NCBI GenBank assembly: GCA_021158405.1
Contig: JAGGUP010000118.1
Coordinates: 1-61,328 of the forward strand
Origin: Bacteroidales bacterium
GTDB taxonomy: Bacteria; Bacteroidota; Bacteroidia; Bacteroidales; UBA12170
DNA: 61,328 bases
Reading direction: 5' to 3'
Shown here: in pieces, positions 27,596 to 35,249 of the stretch
How the letters are laid out: each line of letters begins with the position of its first letter
How positions within the stretch are numbered: the first letter of the stretch is position 1
Made by a program: the position numbers and the translations under genes
Notes under the pieces: generated by a model
Seen by the model: only the letters and a program-made list of their open reading frames with translations
What the model was told of the DNA's origin: nothing
The model's database searches: none

Positions 27596-28909
27596 CTATT
27601 TTTTATTATACAGATCTATTGATCCTTTGGATTTTTCAGCAGATTTATTAAAAGCTTTCACTTTCAATTGTTGAGCTGAAGTAGATTTCATACCCGTTCT
27701 TATGACTGCCGATTTTTTAAAATTATTGCTTAATAAAATGTATTGATTCTCTGTCCAAGGAAAAACAAATTCTACTCCCTGACTCCATTTTACATCGTCT
27801 GATGTACCTGATAACCGAGCATAAATATCGGTGTCTTCAAAAGCTTCGTAATAAGCAACTCCATATTCAATGCCATCGTTGGGAATATTAAAATCATCAT
27901 CAATCTGAAAATCATTTCCGTAGTTTACACTCCACATTTCTAAATTATAATTCCCTGTATTTTTCACTGCCATAAAGAAATAATCTGAACTAACGTTTAA
28001 ATTAAATGTTGGCGAATCAAAGTCTGAAACATCGATAGTCTCTTCCCAGTTAATCCTAACTCCCAAAGGATTTCCTTCAGCGGTCTCTCCTATTGTATTT
28101 GCAGAATAACGAAAGGAGGATGGGTTATTATTAAAGACAAAACTATATCGCTCTCCAGGATCAACAACTATCGGATCGTATCTTGAAGTCTTAATTTCAA
28201 TGGCCGTATACACCGGATTAAAAAAGGTAATACTATAGACCTCAACATCCATATCCACATCTAATATTGCATTTCCACCGCTTGTTGTAATATTAATTTC
28301 TGCGGAATAAATACCCGGCAATAAAGCTGTTCTATCCACATTTACATATATCTTTTGTTCATTATTAATTGCAATCGTTCCAATTTCCTGCGAAAACTGA
28401 ATCCATGAAGCCTCAGTTTGCAACAAAAAGTTTAAATCTTCAGAGCCATCATTATACAGCGTAAAATAATTTTGCAAGCTATTTGTTGAAAATTTTAAAT
28501 AATCCAAATCAAGCGCTAATATTGCGGATGCCGATTGAGAATAATAAACAACAAGGGGAACAATAAAATTTCCTCCATTTGAATTAACGTATAAATCAGC
28601 AGTGTATACGCCATATTCCTGAAAAAATTCCGGATGGATTTGTACGTTTATTAAACTTGTAGCAGCATTCGACAGACTAACTTTGCCTCCTATTACGCTA
28701 ACCCAATTTTCATCTGAATAGGCCTCTACTACTAAAAGATCATCACCGATATTTACTACATTGAAACTTCTACTTAAAACCGAACTATCGAATTCTAAAG
28801 TTTGTGCATCAATAGAAAGCTCTGCCGGCCGATTGGGTTTTGTACATGATGAAAGAAGTCCAAGAGTAAGAAGAAATATAAGTCCGGGGATTATTTTTAA
28901 AGTTTTCAT
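27596..28909 (-). CDS. lipoprotein with BACON-like repeats
   Basis: About 437 residues from the ATG at 28909 (MKTLKIIPGLIFLL). The signal ends in a lipobox, LLSSC. At least two BACON/choice-of-anchor-like Ig domains follow: FDSSVLSRSFNVVNIGDDLL with ENWVSV, and KFSTNSLQNYFTLYNDGSEDL with ASWIQF. Segments such as GTIAINNEQKIYVNVDR and GIYSAEINITTSGG repeat the pattern. The C-terminal half (about 230-437) is beta-rich and unassigned. BACON domains are thought to bind carbohydrate or mucin. An in-frame ATG seven codons upstream is a less likely start. Confidence 0.75.
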   Translation of the reverse strand: MKTLKIIPGLIFLLTLGLLSSCTKPNRPAELSIDAQTLEFDSSVLSRSFNVVNIGDDLLVVEAYSDENWVSVIGGKVSLSNAATSLINVQIHPEFFQEYGVYTADLYVNSNGGNFIVPLVVYYSQSASAILALDLDYLKFSTNSLQNYFTLYNDGSEDLNFLLQTEASWIQFSQEIGTIAINNEQKIYVNVDRTALLPGIYSAEINITTSGGNAILDVDMDVEVYSITFFNPVYTAIEIKTSRYDPIVVDPGERYSFVFNNNPSSFRYSANTIGETAEGNPLGVRINWEETIDVSDFDSPTFNLNVSSDYFFMAVKNTGNYNLEMWSVNYGNDFQIDDDFNIPNDGIEYGVAYYEAFEDTDIYARLSGTSDDVKWSQGVEFVFPWTENQYILLSNNFKKSAVIRTGMKSTSAQQLKVKAFNKSAEKSKGSIDLYNKK

Positions 28910-29032
28910 AACGTTTATTTTTAAATTCAAGTTTCAAAATACCATAATCGTACCAAGAATTTAATTTGGATCTTTTTTTTGAAAATATAGATCCTAATTT
29001 AAAAATCAAAGTGCAGATACAATGAATAATCC

Positions 29033-29040
29033 TATTTTTG
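29033..29040 (+). promoter_or_regulatory. -7 promoter element (TATTTTTG)
   Basis: TAnnTTTG match 17 bases before the ATG at 29058. Confidence 0.6.
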
Positions 29041-29057
29041 TATAAGATTTAAAAAAT

Positions 29058-31997
29058 ATGAACAAGCTACTCACTCTCCTATTTATATCATTTTTCACAT
29101 TTGCAAATGCTCAACAAAAAGCCGATTCTTTAATTCAACTTCCTCTTACAGAAACTGAATGGGTAGATTCTGTATATCAATCGCTTAGTCGGACAGAACG
29201 TATTGGACAATTGCTTATTGTTCGTGCCAATAATGCAAGAGAAAACTATTTTCCTAAAATTAAACATTATATCCAAAAATACGGTATTGGAGGCCTTTGT
29301 TATTTTGGTTCTGGCGCCATGCGACAAGCAAAACAAAACAATGAATGGCAGACTATTAGTCGAATTCCTTTGCTCACTTCCATTGATGGAGAATGGGGCT
29401 TGGGAATGCGTTTAGATTCAACCATATCCTTTCCTTATCAAATGACCTTAGGAGCCATTGAAAGTGATAGTCTGATCTTTGAAATGGGAAAAGAAATTGG
29501 TCGCCAATGTTCACGCATAGGAATTCATATGAATTTTGCACCTGTTGTTGATATCAATGTGAATCCAAAAAATCCTGTTATTAATAGTCGTTCATTTGGT
29601 GATAATCCTGAAAAAGTTGGGGAAAAAGCCCTTGCGTATCTGGACGGATTGCAAAGTCAAAATATACTTGCCAGCGCAAAGCATTTTCCGGGTCATGGAG
29701 ATACCGAATTTGATTCGCATAAGACACTCCCTATTATCAACCATTCATACGAACGTCTAAATTCAGTTGAATTAGTTCCTTTTAAAAAACTAATAAACAG
29801 CGGATTGAGTGGCATTATGGTGGCTCATTTATATATTCCTGCTTTGGAAAATGAAGAAAATCTGGCTTCTACTCTCTCTCCTAAAATTATCAAGGGTCTT
29901 CTTCGCGATTCTTTACAATTTAAAGGCTTGGTAATTACTGATGCTTTGGATATGGAAGGCGTAACCAAATATGTAAAACCCGGTGAAATTGAAGTTCGAG
30001 CTTTATTGGCAGGAAACGATTTGTTATTATTGCCAAAAGATGTGCCTAGAGCTATTTCCAGCATTTCAAAGGCTTTAAAGAATGGAAGAATTAGTGAAAC
30101 CTATTTTGAAGAAAAAGTTAAAAAAATACTCAAATATAAATACCGTGCAGGATTATCGAAAAAGCAAACCGTGGTTTTGGAAAATCTAATTGATGATCTT
30201 AACAATCCATATGCTTTAGCCTTGAACCGGAGCCTGTATGAAGAAGCAACTATTTTATTAAAAAATGAGAATGAATTTCTTCCATTAACTCCTCAGCACA
30301 GGGAAAACACTGCTATTCTGACAATTAACTTAAGTAGTGAAGAGCCATTTATTGAGATGATTAATAATTTCACAACGCTGGATCATTTTTCAATATCCAA
30401 GACTTTTACACGTGAACAAGCAAATATAATTGAAAGTCAACTAGCCAATTATAAAAATATAATCATTGCTCTTGGAGGTGTCTCTATATTTCCCAACAAA
30501 AATTTTAAGGTTACTTGGGGAACAAAACAACTCCTCGAGCGACTGGCAAAAACGCATAAAATTGCGTTTAATTTTTTCGGAAGTCCTTTGGCCTATTATC
30601 AATTTTTGACACTAGACTCCTTGTTTACAAGCAGTTTAATTGCCCATCAAGACAATCTATTTGCTGCTCAAAGCATTGCTCAACAGCTTTTTGGAGCTAT
30701 TCCTATTCAGGGAAGTTTACCCGTTACGCTTTCTAATGCTTATCCCAATGGCTTTGGAATCAAAACGAAAGCCATTGAGCGATTAGGCTTTGCTCTTCCA
30801 GAACAAATTGGTGTTGACAGTAAAAAATTACAAGCCATTGACAGTCTTGTGAAAGAAGGCATTGACATGGGTGCTTTTCCCGGATGTCAAATTGTTGTAG
30901 CCAAAAATGGGCGTATTGTTTATTCAAAATCTTTTGGGTATAAAACCTATAAAAATAAAGATGCCATTAACAATCAATCGATATACGATCTAGCAAGCAT
31001 CACAAAAATAGCGGCCACAACAGCTTCTTTGATAAAATTACAAGGTGAAAATAAATTCAATCCAAATGCTTTAATTTCTGACTATTTGCCCAGTTTAAAA
31101 AATACGAACAAAGCCAATATGAATATTGATCTAATTCTTACACATCAAGCGCAATTGTGGCCATGGATTCCTTTTTATTTAACAGAAATTGATAGCATAG
31201 GCGAATTAAACCCGGAAGTTTTTTCCAATAAAATGGATGAAGGACATTCCGTTCGAGTGGCTGAAAATATTTTTATCGATAAAAACTATGCTACTCATAT
31301 GTACGATACGATGGCTACTTCTGATTTATGGAAAAAGAATGAGTACAAATACAGCGATATTGGATTTTATTGGTTTCGAAAACTGATAGAGAAACAAACT
31401 CATCGTCCACTCGAAGACTATGTACAAGAGGACTTTTATCAGCCTATGGGATTAAGAAATATTGGTTTTTTACCTCGACAAAGGTTTGCTTTGGACAGGA
31501 TAGTCCCTACTGAATATGATAGCATTTTCCGAAAACAACTTATCCGTGGAGATGTTCACGATCCGGGAGCTGCTATGTTGGGAGGTGTTAGCGGTCATGC
31601 CGGTTTATTCTCTAATGCAGAAGATTTAGCAGCGGTTTTTCAACTCTTTCTTCAAAATGGTTATTATGCCGGGCAACAGCTTTTAGATTCCGCTATTATT
31701 CAACAATATACTTCCTATCAGAGTGATTTTGAAATAACAGAAAATAGACGTGGACTTGGATTTGACAAACCCTACCCTGTATACGATTCCTTAGGTCCTG
31801 TCTGTGAGAGCGCTTCTTTAAGAAGTTATGGACATTCAGGATTTACAGGTACTTATGCCTGGGTAGATCCTGAATATGATTTGGTTTATATTTTCTTATC
31901 CAACAGAGTCTATCCCGATGCAAAAAATAATAAGATAAGTAAATTCAATATTCGCACACGGATACAGCAGGCTATTTATGATGCGATTCATAAGTGA
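29058..31997 (+). CDS. GH3 beta-N-acetylhexosaminidase fused to a serine beta-lactamase-like hydrolase
   Basis: A 979-residue exported protein (signal peptide 1-19, FTFANAQ). Residues about 35-560 are a NagZ-like GH3 unit: SIDGEWGLGMRLDS, then KHFPGHGDTEFDSH with the general acid/base H209, and VITDALDMEGV with the aspartate nucleophile. Residues about 580-979 form a class C beta-lactamase/DD-peptidase-like domain with S647-x-x-K650 (ASITK) and Y765-S-D. The fusion suggests cleavage of peptidoglycan glycan and peptide or ester bonds in the periplasm. Similar fusions are known in Bacteroidota. It converges on a FucP-like sugar transporter. Confidence 0.9.
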   Translation: MNKLLTLLFISFFTFANAQQKADSLIQLPLTETEWVDSVYQSLSRTERIGQLLIVRANNARENYFPKIKHYIQKYGIGGLCYFGSGAMRQAKQNNEWQTISRIPLLTSIDGEWGLGMRLDSTISFPYQMTLGAIESDSLIFEMGKEIGRQCSRIGIHMNFAPVVDINVNPKNPVINSRSFGDNPEKVGEKALAYLDGLQSQNILASAKHFPGHGDTEFDSHKTLPIINHSYERLNSVELVPFKKLINSGLSGIMVAHLYIPALENEENLASTLSPKIIKGLLRDSLQFKGLVITDALDMEGVTKYVKPGEIEVRALLAGNDLLLLPKDVPRAISSISKALKNGRISETYFEEKVKKILKYKYRAGLSKKQTVVLENLIDDLNNPYALALNRSLYEEATILLKNENEFLPLTPQHRENTAILTINLSSEEPFIEMINNFTTLDHFSISKTFTREQANIIESQLANYKNIIIALGGVSIFPNKNFKVTWGTKQLLERLAKTHKIAFNFFGSPLAYYQFLTLDSLFTSSLIAHQDNLFAAQSIAQQLFGAIPIQGSLPVTLSNAYPNGFGIKTKAIERLGFALPEQIGVDSKKLQAIDSLVKEGIDMGAFPGCQIVVAKNGRIVYSKSFGYKTYKNKDAINNQSIYDLASITKIAATTASLIKLQGENKFNPNALISDYLPSLKNTNKANMNIDLILTHQAQLWPWIPFYLTEIDSIGELNPEVFSNKMDEGHSVRVAENIFIDKNYATHMYDTMATSDLWKKNEYKYSDIGFYWFRKLIEKQTHRPLEDYVQEDFYQPMGLRNIGFLPRQRFALDRIVPTEYDSIFRKQLIRGDVHDPGAAMLGGVSGHAGLFSNAEDLAAVFQLFLQNGYYAGQQLLDSAIIQQYTSYQSDFEITENRRGLGFDKPYPVYDSLGPVCESASLRSYGHSGFTGTYAWVDPEYDLVYIFLSNRVYPDAKNNKISKFNIRTRIQQAIYDAIHK

Positions 31998-32360
31998 TGT
32001 GGTAATTTGCTAATGTGCTGATTTGATAGGACGAGTCAATGAAATTTCATTCGTGCATTCTGCCAAAGGCATTCCTTTGGATGTGGCAATAAAAAAACGC
32101 CACAAACGGCGAAGCCCTCACTGAAAGTAATGCACGAATAAAATAAGCTTCTATTATCTGGTAGATTAATACTTTTTAATGTCAGAAAATGATTGCAGAA
32201 TTAAATATTAACAATAAAATTGTAAACAAAATTCAGGACAAGACAGTTTTCATAATCCTATTTTTAGTTTACTTTTACTGTAAACTTATTTCAGGACAAA
32301 ACACAAGACAATTTATTTTTAAGTGATCACCACATTAGCACATTAGCACATCACCAAATT
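31995..32360. repeat. gap flanked by inverted GATGTG-GCTAATGTGC arms with a possible relic ORF
   Basis: The left arm (31995-32026: GTGATGTGGTAATTTGCTAA, then TGTGCTGATTTG) is inverted at 32326-32360 (CACCACATTAGCACATTAGC, then ACATCACCAAATT). The right arm contains the tandem unit TTAGCACA. Between them a 45-codon frame (32189-32326) reads KTVFIILFLVYFYCKLISGQ and then stops, resembling an orphaned signal peptide. A second inverted pair (CGTGCATT near 32053; AATGCACG near 32130) lies inside. Confidence 0.5.
32189..32326 (+). pseudogene. possible remnant: signal-peptide-like 45-codon ORF
   Basis: It runs from an ATG at 32189 to a TGA at 32324-32326. The peptide has a hydrophilic start, then a hydrophobic helix followed by SGQNTRQF, typical of the beginning of an exported Bacteroidota protein. 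No mature protein follows. It could be a genuine small membrane peptide, but it has no recognised promoter. Confidence 0.25.
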
Positions 32361-33732
32361 ACTTCGCCAGATGTCCTCTCCAACCATAATACGCTAAATA
32401 AACATAACTAAGCATAGGCACAAAAAACGAAAGTTGAACACCTACAAGATCAGCTACAGCGCCTTGAATTGGAGGCAAAATTGCACCTCCAACAATAAAC
32501 ATAACCAAGATGGAAGAACCCTGACTGGTGAAATTTCCTAATCCTTTTATCGCCATTGTAAAAATATTTGACCACATAATAGAATTGAAAATTCCAATCC
32601 CTAAAATTGCCCACATAGCCCATAAATTACTTCCAAAAATACCAATGAGAAGAAGAACTATGGGAGCCAAAGCAAAAATGGACAGGGTACGTCCAGGTAA
32701 TGAACGACCGATGATAAAAGCAAAATAATTTAACAATAAAAAGATAATGTAAGGGGAAATTTGCTCAAAACTAATGCCCGTTTTCATGTATACCGCAAAA
32801 TAAACCACACTAAAAGCCAAGACAGAAACAAATAGCATTGAAATATATTTTTTCTTCTTATCAATAGCGCTAAGTGAAATAGCTCCCAAAAAACGGCCTA
32901 TCATCGCGCCGCCCCAATAAAAAGAAACAAATGGACTTGCTTGAGCTTCGCTGAATCCAGCTATTTTCTCTAATCCTAAAAACATAATTAAAAAACTTCC
33001 AATAGCTACTTCGGCACCAACATAAAGGAAAATGGCTATTGCTCCCAAACGCAATTGTCTATATTTCAGAGCTCCCGCTCCTTTAATTGCATGCGTTACA
33101 TTTACAAATCGGGGGAGTTTTACTCCTTTAATAGCTATTGCCAAAAGCAATAGCATAATAGTTAAAACCATATAGGGAATAACCACAGAATCGGCGCCAT
33201 TATCCGCATTTTTAAAATACTCAAAGATAAAATAGCCTCCTAATATTGGACCAATCGTTGTTCCAAAGGAATTAAATCCTTGCGACAGATTCAAACGAGA
33301 AGAAGCACTTGATTCTGGACCTAAAATCGCTACGTAAGGATTAGCGGCTATTTGTAACATAGCAAATCCCAAGCCTAGAATGAATAAAGCACCTAAGAAA
33401 AACCCGTAAAATTGAAAATGTGCCGCCGGATAAAACAAAATAGTTCCAAGAGCAGACATCAATAAACCGATGATAATACCATTTTTATACCCAATCTTGC
33501 TGATGGGATCTCCGTAAAACATGGAGATTAAAAAGTAGATCAGTCCACCAATAAAATAGGCTCCAAAAAAAGCAAATTGCACCAACATAGCTTCGAGATA
33601 ACTTAAATCGAAAACTGCTTTAAGGTGGGGAATTAAAATATCATTTAATACAGTAATAAATCCCCACATAAAAAAAAGTGAGGTGAGCAGAACTAGTGAA
33701 AAACGGCTCGATTTTGAAGTATCTGAAGACAT
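32359..33732 (-). CDS. FucP/GluP-type sugar:H+ symporter (MFS)
   Basis: About 457 residues, 12 hydrophobic segments. LLTSLFFMWGFITVLNDILI in helix 1, QFAFFGAYFIGGL in helix 2 and LQIAANPYVAILG with SRLNLSQGFNSFGTTIGP are hallmarks of the fucose/glucose-galactose permease family. It should import a monosaccharide such as fucose, glucose, galactose or an amino sugar. Start is placed at the ATG at 33732 (MSSDTSK), because a TTG seven codons upstream lies inside the -7 box. Facing the GH3-hydrolase gene, it may take up sugars released by that enzyme (inference). Confidence 0.88.
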   Translation of the reverse strand: MSSDTSKSSRFSLVLLTSLFFMWGFITVLNDILIPHLKAVFDLSYLEAMLVQFAFFGAYFIGGLIYFLISMFYGDPISKIGYKNGIIIGLLMSALGTILFYPAAHFQFYGFFLGALFILGLGFAMLQIAANPYVAILGPESSASSRLNLSQGFNSFGTTIGPILGGYFIFEYFKNADNGADSVVIPYMVLTIMLLLLAIAIKGVKLPRFVNVTHAIKGAGALKYRQLRLGAIAIFLYVGAEVAIGSFLIMFLGLEKIAGFSEAQASPFVSFYWGGAMIGRFLGAISLSAIDKKKKYISMLFVSVLAFSVVYFAVYMKTGISFEQISPYIIFLLLNYFAFIIGRSLPGRTLSIFALAPIVLLLIGIFGSNLWAMWAILGIGIFNSIMWSNIFTMAIKGLGNFTSQGSSILVMFIVGGAILPPIQGAVADLVGVQLSFFVPMLSYVYLAYYGWRGHLAK

Positions 33733-33750
33733 ATCTTTATTTTTTTCAGA

Positions 33751-33758
33751 CAAATGTA
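33751..33758 (-). promoter_or_regulatory. -7 promoter element (TACATTTG on minus strand)
   Basis: CAAATGTA on the plus strand, 19 bases upstream of the transporter ATG at 33732. Confidence 0.6.
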
Positions 33759-33857
33759 GAAATTAATCTCAATTTCAAAAGTAATTCTATCTAATTCGGA
33801 ACTACACTTACTATTTGGAATTATTCTTCATTAAGTGAATTTATATTTAGAATTTTC

Positions 33858-33865
33858 TATTTTTG
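33858..33865 (+). promoter_or_regulatory. -7 promoter element (TATTTTTG)
   Basis: TAnnTTTG match 16 bases before the ATG at 33882. Confidence 0.6.
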
Positions 33866-33881
33866 CACCAAAAATAAAGCT

Positions 33882-34706
33882 ATGATCACAAAAAGAAATT
33901 CAATTTTACTCTGGATATTTACTATTATTTTTACTTTAGGCATTGCTGTTTATCAGCGTGCTACAGGGCCTACCTATCCAAAGAAAGCAGACGTTACGCT
34001 AGGAACTCAGACTTATAATTTCAAATTACTTACAACCTTTGGTGGAGAATTAGATGCTCCCATTAGTCTAAAAGTTCCATCCAATGTAAAAGGGATGGTT
34101 AAATATCGTCATTACAGAAGCCAGGAAGAATGGACAGGATTGAAGATGAAATACGATGGAGCAAGCTTGAATGCATTTTTGCCCAATCAGCCACCGGCAG
34201 GAAAACTTGAATACGTAGTTTCACTGGAATTAGAAGGTAAAAATTATACTGTAAATGAAGACCCTGTTGTCATCCGATTTAAAGGAGCTGTTCCCTTATT
34301 TATATTGATTCCTCATGTAATCCTTATGTTTTTGGCGATGCTTTTTTCTACACGTACAGGATTAGAAGCTTTAGGTAAAGGTCATCGGACTTTTAAATAT
34401 ACTAAAATCACATTAATAACTTTAGGATTAGGCGGGATGATTTTAGGCCCTCTTGTTCAATTGTATGCTTTTGGTGATTTATGGACTGGATGGCCTTTTG
34501 GTGGAGACTGGACAGATAATAAAACACTTTTTGCTTTTATTTTTTGGGTGATCGCTTTCTTCGTTTTACGGAAGAATAGAAACAATCGCTTGTGGCCAAT
34601 AATTGCATTTGTCGCCTTACTTGCAATCTATTTGATACCACATTCAATGGGGGGCTCCGAACTTGATTTAGAAACAGGTGCTGTAACTACGGGTTTAAAA
34701 AAATAA
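33882..34706 (+). CDS. conserved membrane protein of unknown function
   Basis: I do not recognise the family. The 274 residues show an N-terminal helix (about 7-25), a periplasmic domain of about 105 residues rich in beta strands (YNFKLLTTFGGELDAPISLK, AGKLEYVVSLELEG), then four hydrophobic helices (about 137-160, 172-196, 212-228, 235-256). A conserved-looking loop, GDLWTGWPFGGDWTDNKT, lies between helices 3 and 4. The beta domain plus helices suggests an inner-membrane sensor or complex subunit rather than a transporter. It has its own promoter and is followed after 167 bases by L28. Confidence 0.6.
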   Translation: MITKRNSILLWIFTIIFTLGIAVYQRATGPTYPKKADVTLGTQTYNFKLLTTFGGELDAPISLKVPSNVKGMVKYRHYRSQEEWTGLKMKYDGASLNAFLPNQPPAGKLEYVVSLELEGKNYTVNEDPVVIRFKGAVPLFILIPHVILMFLAMLFSTRTGLEALGKGHRTFKYTKITLITLGLGGMILGPLVQLYAFGDLWTGWPFGGDWTDNKTLFAFIFWVIAFFVLRKNRNNRLWPIIAFVALLAIYLIPHSMGGSELDLETGAVTTGLKK

Positions 34707-34873
34707 TAGAGCATTTAAAGCATACATAAATAACTGAATATAGGCTCTTTATTTAGGTGTACAATGGAGTCTATTAATTTCAGGAATAATTTTAAAAAAG
34801 GGTTGCTTTTTCGGAAAAAAATCACGTATTTTGCAATCCGTTTTTCAAAACAAGAATTTAAATACATAGGAAG

Positions 34874-35113
34874 ATGTCAAGAATTTGCGAAATTACAGGA
34901 ATGAAGGTGGTCTCAGGAAACAGCGTTTCCCATTCTCACCATAAAACGAAAAGAAAGTTTTATCCTAATCTACATACAAAGAAATTTTTTATCCCGGAAG
35001 AGGATAGGTTTATAACTTTAAAAGTATCAGCTAAAGGCATGCGCATTATTAACAAGAAAGGCATTGCAATTGCTTTGAAAGATGCTAAAGCTGCCGGATT
35101 TTATACCAATTAA
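34874..35113 (+). CDS. rpmB: 50S ribosomal protein L28
   Basis: 79 residues. MSRICEITGMKVVSGNSVSH followed by KTKRKFYPN and FFIPEEDRFITLKVSAKGMR matches bL28. It has only one cysteine (C5), so it is a zinc-independent form. In most Bacteroidota rpmB is followed by rpmG (L33); here a terminator and a TonB receptor follow, so it may be a relocated or additional copy. Confidence 0.92.
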   Translation: MSRICEITGMKVVSGNSVSHSHHKTKRKFYPNLHTKKFFIPEEDRFITLKVSAKGMRIINKKGIAIALKDAKAAGFYTN

Positions 35114-35130
35114 TATCCCTAAAAGATAAA

Positions 35131-35164
35131 AAAATGCTGTTTGAAATCAAACAGCATTTTTTTT
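35131..35164 (+). terminator. intrinsic terminator after rpmB
   Basis: ATGCTGTTTGA (35134-35144) pairs with TCAAACAGCAT (35147-35157), followed by eight T. Confidence 0.9.
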
Positions 35165-35222
35165 GCCTTCTTTTTTCTGATAAAAGAATAATAGCTTCAA
35201 AAGGGCGTTTCAACTAATTAAG

Positions 35223-35230
35223 TATATTTG
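35223..35230 (+). promoter_or_regulatory. -7 promoter element (TATATTTG)
   Basis: TAnnTTTG match 19 bases before the TonB receptor ATG at 35250. Confidence 0.6.
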
Positions 35231-35249
35231 TTTCTCAGTTGAAAAGAAC

